This document shows, piece after piece, positions 7,734-10,378 of a DNA stretch of 10,378 bases (within the stretch, counting starts at the first letter, position 1; each line of letters begins with the position of its first letter). The notes under the pieces are model-generated. The model ran no database searches. It saw only the letters and a program-made list of their open reading frames with translations, and was not told the DNA's origin. Both the position numbers and the translations under genes were made by a program. Origin of the DNA: Tangfeifania sp. (lineage in GTDB: Bacteria; Bacteroidota; Bacteroidia; Bacteroidales; Prolixibacteraceae); assembly GCA_018400515.1 (NCBI GenBank), contig JAGYMR010000078.1:1-10378 (forward strand). Direction: 5' to 3'.

Positions 7734-7750
7734 AATTCCCCGGGGGAATT
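7734..7750. promoter_or_regulatory. Palindrome AATTCCCC-G-GGGGAATT upstream of the era promoter (candidate operator)
   Basis: Eight bases on each side of a single G are perfectly complementary. The site ends 24 bases upstream of the era -7 box, so it touches the place where the -33 element would sit. The tiny loop makes an RNA hairpin less natural than a DNA-binding site for a dimeric regulator. No long T-run follows on either strand. The operator role is inferred from symmetry and position only. Confidence 0.4.
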
Positions 7751-7774
7751 TCGCTTTAAATGCCACAATTCAAT

Positions 7775-7782
7775 TATATTTG
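7775..7782 (+). promoter_or_regulatory. Candidate Bacteroidota -7 box for era-der
   Basis: TATATTTG exactly matches the TAnnTTTG consensus. It sits 118 bases before the era ATG, implying a leader of roughly 110 bases. A TTTA at 7755-7758 is the nearest -33-like element, slightly closer than usual. The 13 bases CAATTATATTTGC (7771-7783) recur at the GH106 promoter. Confidence 0.55.
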
Positions 7783-7831
7783 CGCTGATTTTTAGTGAAT
7801 TGTATTGTCTTCCCCTTTTTCTGCTCTTTTT

Positions 7832-7897
7832 AGGGAATCAAATTTCAGCAGGCGAAGGGGTCATTTTGAACGTGTTGGAATATTTTTGAGGGAATCA
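7832..7897 (+). repeat. Nine-base direct repeat in the era leader
   Basis: AGGGAATCA occurs at 7832-7840 and again at 7889-7897, each preceded by a TTTTT run. The second copy ends three bases before the era ATG and carries GAGGG (7888-7892), a plausible ribosome-binding site at 8-base spacing. The first copy has no start codon behind it. It may be a short duplication or chance. Confidence 0.35.
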
Positions 7898-7900
7898 GGC

Positions 7901-8785
7901 ATGGCACATAAATCAGGTTTTGTAAACATTATTGGAAATCCGAATGTAGGTAAATCGACGATTATGAATGCCCTGGTTGGGGAAAAGTTGTCGATCATTA
8001 CCAAAAAGATGCAGACTACCAGGCACCGCATTAAGGGGATTGTGAACGGGGAGGATTATCAGGTGGTCTTTTCGGATACACCGGGAATTCTGAAGCCGGG
8101 GTATAAATTGCAGGAAACAATGATGAAGTTTGTGGACACCGCCCTGACGGATGCCGATGTGTTGTTGTTCGTAACCGATGTGGTTGAAAAGCCCGGAAAA
8201 AATCCGGAATACATCGAACGGGTTCGACAATCGAAGATTCCGGTCATCGTGCTGATCAATAAAATTGACCTGTCGAATCAGCAGGCGGTTGTCAAATTAT
8301 TTGATTACTGGAGCGGGGTTTTTCCCGAAGCCGCTATTTTTCCGGTTTCTGCCCGGGAAAACTTTAACCTGGATCCGGTTTTTCCCCGTATTTTGGAACA
8401 CCTTCCCGAAAGCCCGCCGTTTTTCGGAAAAGATGAACTGACCGACCGCAGCGAACGGTTCTTTATGGAAGAGATCATCCGGGAGAAGATCCTTTTGACT
8501 TATCAGAAAGAGGTTCCCTACTCGGTGGAAGTGGTGGTGGAGGAATTCAAGGAAAAAGCCGGTATCATTGAAATGAAAGCCGTGATCTATGTGTCGCGTG
8601 AAAGCCAGAAAGGGATCATCATCGGAAAAGAGGGAAACATGTTAAAGCGGGTGGGATCGGAATCCCGTTTGGATGCCGAAAAGTTCTTCGGGAAAAAGGT
8701 TTTTCTCCAGTTGTTTGTAAAAGTTGCCAAAGACTGGCGCAGCAAGGAGGGACAGTTAAAGCGATTTGGGTATGATGCCTATTAG
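7901..8785 (+). CDS. era: GTPase Era, 16S rRNA-binding ribosome assembly factor
   Basis: Era binds the 3' end of 16S rRNA and assists maturation of the 30S subunit, coupling this to growth and the cell cycle. The 294-residue protein has the normal length. The GTPase domain shows G1 GNPNVGKST (12-20), the switch-I region TTRHRIKG, G3 DTPG, G4 NKID and G5 SARE. The C-terminal KH domain carries the RNA-binding GIIIGKEGNMLKRVG loop, then the FLQLFVKVAKDWR strand and helix and the GY ending typical of Era. The ATG at 7901 is chosen because homology begins at once (HKSGFVNIIGNPN) and a GAGGG lies upstream. An in-frame TTG at 7805 would add 32 residues unlike any Era N-terminus. It is followed 51 bases later by der, probably in one transcript, an arrangement common in Bacteroidota. 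Confidence 0.97.
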   Translation: MAHKSGFVNIIGNPNVGKSTIMNALVGEKLSIITKKMQTTRHRIKGIVNGEDYQVVFSDTPGILKPGYKLQETMMKFVDTALTDADVLLFVTDVVEKPGKNPEYIERVRQSKIPVIVLINKIDLSNQQAVVKLFDYWSGVFPEAAIFPVSARENFNLDPVFPRILEHLPESPPFFGKDELTDRSERFFMEEIIREKILLTYQKEVPYSVEVVVEEFKEKAGIIEMKAVIYVSRESQKGIIIGKEGNMLKRVGSESRLDAEKFFGKKVFLQLFVKVAKDWRSKEGQLKRFGYDAY

Positions 8786-8836
8786 ATTTTTTTCGGAATC
8801 CCTTGCTGTTTTAAAAAAATATAAAAAAGCGGAGTA

Positions 8837-10147
8837 ATGAGCAGTAGAATATTGGCCATTGTCGGACGCCCCAATGTCGGGAAGTCCACATTTTTTAACC
8901 GGCTGACCGAATCACGGGAAGCCATCGTGGATGAGATCTCCGGGGTTACCCGTGACCGGAATTACGGGAAATCCGAGTGGAACGGAAAAGTCTTTTCGGT
9001 GATCGATACCGGCGGCTACGTAATGAACTCGGAGGATGTTTTTGAAGTACAGATCAACCGGCAGGTCCGCCTGGCCATCGATGAAGCGGATGTTGTTCTT
9101 TTCATGGTGGATGTGGAGACCGGGATTACATCGTTCGATGATGCCATTGCGGAGATTCTCCGGAAGAGCCGGAAAAAAGTGGTGCTTGCGGTGAACAAGG
9201 TGGATAACAGCCAACGGGTGCTGGAAGCCCAGGAATTTTACGGCCTCGGACTGGGTGAGGTTTTTTGCATTTCATCGATGACCGGGAGCGGAACCGGCGA
9301 TCTGCTTGACCGTATTATTGAAAGCTTCCCGGAAACAGGCGCTGGCGAGGTAGAACATGAGCTTCCCTGGTTCTCCGTGGTCGGTCGCCCGAATGTCGGG
9401 AAATCCTCTTTTATTAACACCCTCCTGGGGGAAGAGCGTTACATTGTTACGGAGGTTGCCGGGACGACCCGGGACTCCATTCATACCCGCTACAAAAAGT
9501 ATGGATACGATTTTGTCATTGTGGACACCGCCGGTTTGCGGAAAAAGGGGAAGGTGCATGACGATGTCGAATTTTATTCCGTCCTCCGGTCGGTGCGTAC
9601 CATTGAAAAGTCGGATGTTTGTTTGCTTCTCATCGATGCCACCCGGGGCATGGAAGCCCAGGATGTGAATGTTTTCAACCTGATCGTTCGAAACAAAAAG
9701 GGGGTGGTGATCCTGGTGAATAAATGGGATCTCATCGAGAAGGATGGTTATTCCACCAAACGGATGGAAGCGGAAATCCGTGAACGGATCGCTCCTTTTA
9801 TCGATGTGCCGGTCCTTTTCATTTCGGCTACGACCAAACAACGGGTACATAAAGCCCTTGAATCGGCCATGCAGGTAAATGCGAACCGGAAAAAGCGGGT
9901 GAAAACCTCCGCACTGAATGAAGTATTGCTGGAGGCAGTGGAAAAATACCCCCCGCCTGCGGTAAAAGGGAAATTTATTAAGATCAAGTACGTGACCCAG
10001 TTGCCTTCTGCTACTCCGGCATTTGCCCTTTTTGCCAACCTTCCGCAGTATATTCGTGCCCCCTACCGGCGCTATATTGAAAATAAGATCCGGGAAAATT
10101 TCAACTTCCGGGGCGTGCCGCTTCAGGTATATTTCCGGAAAAAATAG
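8837..10147 (+). CDS. der: GTPase Der (EngA), double-GTPase 50S ribosome assembly factor
   Basis: Der is an essential tandem GTPase that helps assemble the 50S subunit. The 436-residue protein has the complete architecture. GTPase domain 1 has G1 GRPNVGKST (10-18), G3 DTGG, G4 NKVD and an ISSMTGSG G5 region. Domain 2 has GRPNVGKSS (183-191), the TTRDSIHT switch, [15 protein letters not shown] and ISATT. The C-terminal KH-like domain (about 350-436) ends with the family-typical [26 protein letters not shown] segment. The ATG at 8837 gives the expected N-terminus. A GGAG at 8831-8834 is only two bases from the ATG, too close for a good Shine-Dalgarno site. It probably shares the era promoter. 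Nothing is unusual in its sequence. A 330-codon open frame on the opposite strand (9272-10264) is a shadow of this gene. Confidence 0.97.
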   Translation: MSSRILAIVGRPNVGKSTFFNRLTESREAIVDEISGVTRDRNYGKSEWNGKVFSVIDTGGYVMNSEDVFEVQINRQVRLAIDEADVVLFMVDVETGITSFDDAIAEILRKSRKKVVLAVNKVDNSQRVLEAQEFYGLGLGEVFCISSMTGSGTGDLLDRIIESFPETGAGEVEHELPWFSVVGRPNVGKSSFINTLLGEERYIVTEVAGTTRDSIHTRYKKYGYDFVIVDTAGLRKKGKVHDDVEFYSVLRSVRTIEKSDVCLLLIDATRGMEAQDVNVFNLIVRNKKGVVILVNKWDLIEKDGYSTKRMEAEIRERIAPFIDVPVLFISATTKQRVHKALESAMQVNANRKKRVKTSALNEVLLEAVEKYPPPAVKGKFIKIKYVTQLPSATPAFALFANLPQYIRAPYRRYIENKIRENFNFRGVPLQVYFRKK

Positions 10148-10189
10148 GGGATGGATCGTCCCGGGCGTTTTATTCCAGTCACTTTTTTG

Positions 10190-10197
10190 TAATTTCG
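10190..10197 (+). promoter_or_regulatory. Possible -7 box reading out of the window
   Basis: TAATTTCG is one mismatch from TAnnTTTG and follows a T-rich stretch. It would transcribe rightward through the inverted repeats toward a gene beyond the window. No coding start is visible within the remaining 180 bases, so support is weak. Confidence 0.25.
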
Positions 10198-10214
10198 CAT
10201 GAGAATTAGGCCGG

Positions 10215-10232
10215 CCTGCCGGAACAGGCAGG
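10215..10232. repeat. Short GC-rich inverted repeat CCTGCC-GGAACA-GGCAGG
   Basis: A perfect 6-bp stem encloses a 6-base loop. Another GGCAGG-containing run (10253-10263) lies 20 bases on and could pair with the same left arm. It resembles small palindromic elements dispersed between genes in some genomes, but only this one copy is visible here. No U-tract follows, so a terminator is not supported. Confidence 0.45.
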
Positions 10233-10378
10233 GGCGTTCTCCCTTGCAGTAAGCAGGCAGGCACGCGTTAGAGAGCATTGTTCCGGACCTGACCGGGAAA
10301 AATTCCGGGAATCACACATTGGAACATACAGAAAAAAAACAGCTCATGTTTATAGTTCACGTTTTTGTACACGTAAAA

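Larger units (their letters stand above)
7446..7900. other. Divergent intergenic region between the kamA-like gene and era
   Basis: This AT-rich stretch of 455 bases has no supportable gene. It must carry the promoters of both neighbours. On the plus strand there is a strong -7 box (7775-7782) and a palindrome at 7734-7750. On the minus strand TTTATTTG (7481-7474), about 29 bases from the kamA-like ATG, matches TAnnTTTG with one mismatch and is a weak candidate. A GGAGC/ATG pair on the minus strand near 7547 opens only an 11-codon frame. The era leader (7783-7900) is about 118 bases long and contains a 9-base direct repeat. Confidence 0.7.
10148..10378. other. Gene-free right end downstream of der
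   Basis: No gene is supportable on either strand; the longest frame behind the ATG at 10199 has 17 codons. Just after the der stop, GGGA (10148-10151) and TCCC (10159-10162) form a short stem followed by GGGCGTTTTATT, a weak terminator at best. Further on are the CCTGCC/GGCAGG inverted repeat (10215-10232), GCAGGCAGGCA (10253-10263), and a small CCGGGA/TTCCGG hairpin (10293-10308) containing one G-U pair. Confidence 0.6.

Noticed and set aside
7805..7900. TTG-initiated 32-residue extension of Era
   Set aside because: Era proteins begin at the HKSGFVNIIGNPN region; the extension is unlike the family and the ATG at 7901 has a GAGGG upstream.
10148..10170. Intrinsic terminator after der
   Set aside because: The stem has only four base pairs and the T-run is interrupted; support is too weak for a separate call.
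9272..10264. 330-codon open frame on the minus strand
   Set aside because: It lies almost wholly antisense to der, shows no recognisable family or signal, and its openness follows from the codon composition of der.
1..10378. CRISPR array, tRNA/rRNA genes, insertion sequence or integrase
   Set aside because: No regularly spaced repeats, cloverleaf or rRNA signatures, transposase motifs or terminal repeats were found by eye.

Overview
The window reads as chromosomal DNA of a Bacteroidota member, probably a polysaccharide-degrading (perhaps marine or sediment) lineage of the Bacteroidia such as the Marinilabiliales. Three things point there: promoter-like boxes of the Bacteroidota type (TAnnTTTG), poor or absent Shine-Dalgarno sites, and a GH106 lipoprotein plus sulfatase beside a tandem era-der pair. 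The species assignment is inference.

Left part (about 37-5150, minus strand): the edge of a glycan-utilisation locus. Reading leftward there is a large GH106 alpha-L-rhamnosidase-like lipoprotein (2109-5150), a secreted Cys-type S1 sulfatase of the iduronate-2-sulfatase-like group (449-1936), and a 130-codon open frame (37-429). That last frame is a chimera: its first 60 residues are an internal piece of a GH29 alpha-L-fucosidase and the rest is the C-terminus of a second, different sulfatase. It looks like the scar of a deletion through a former fucosidase and sulfatase gene pair. Together the genes suggest breakdown of a sulfated glycan rich in rhamnose, fucose or uronic acid. No SusC/SusD, regulator or sulfatase-maturation gene lies in the window.

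Middle (5250-7445, minus strand): a 731-residue radical-SAM/PLP aminomutase of the KamA family with a very long N-terminal region. It keeps the CX3CX2C cluster, GGD motif and PLP lysine. At the two positions where lysine 2,3-aminomutase uses Asp to hold the substrate side chain it appears to have Lys and Asn, the pattern recalled for glutamate 2,3-aminomutase.

Right part (7901-10147, plus strand): the housekeeping GTPases Era and Der, 51 bp apart and probably one operon, transcribed divergently from the kamA-like gene. The 455-bp divergent intergenic region carries a good Bacteroidota -7 box and an 8-bp palindrome just upstream of it. The last 231 bp hold no recognisable gene, only short inverted repeats and a possible outward promoter. 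The most unusual items are the chimeric GH29/sulfatase frame and the glutamate-type substrate signature of the long KamA homologue; the rest is mostly recognisable.
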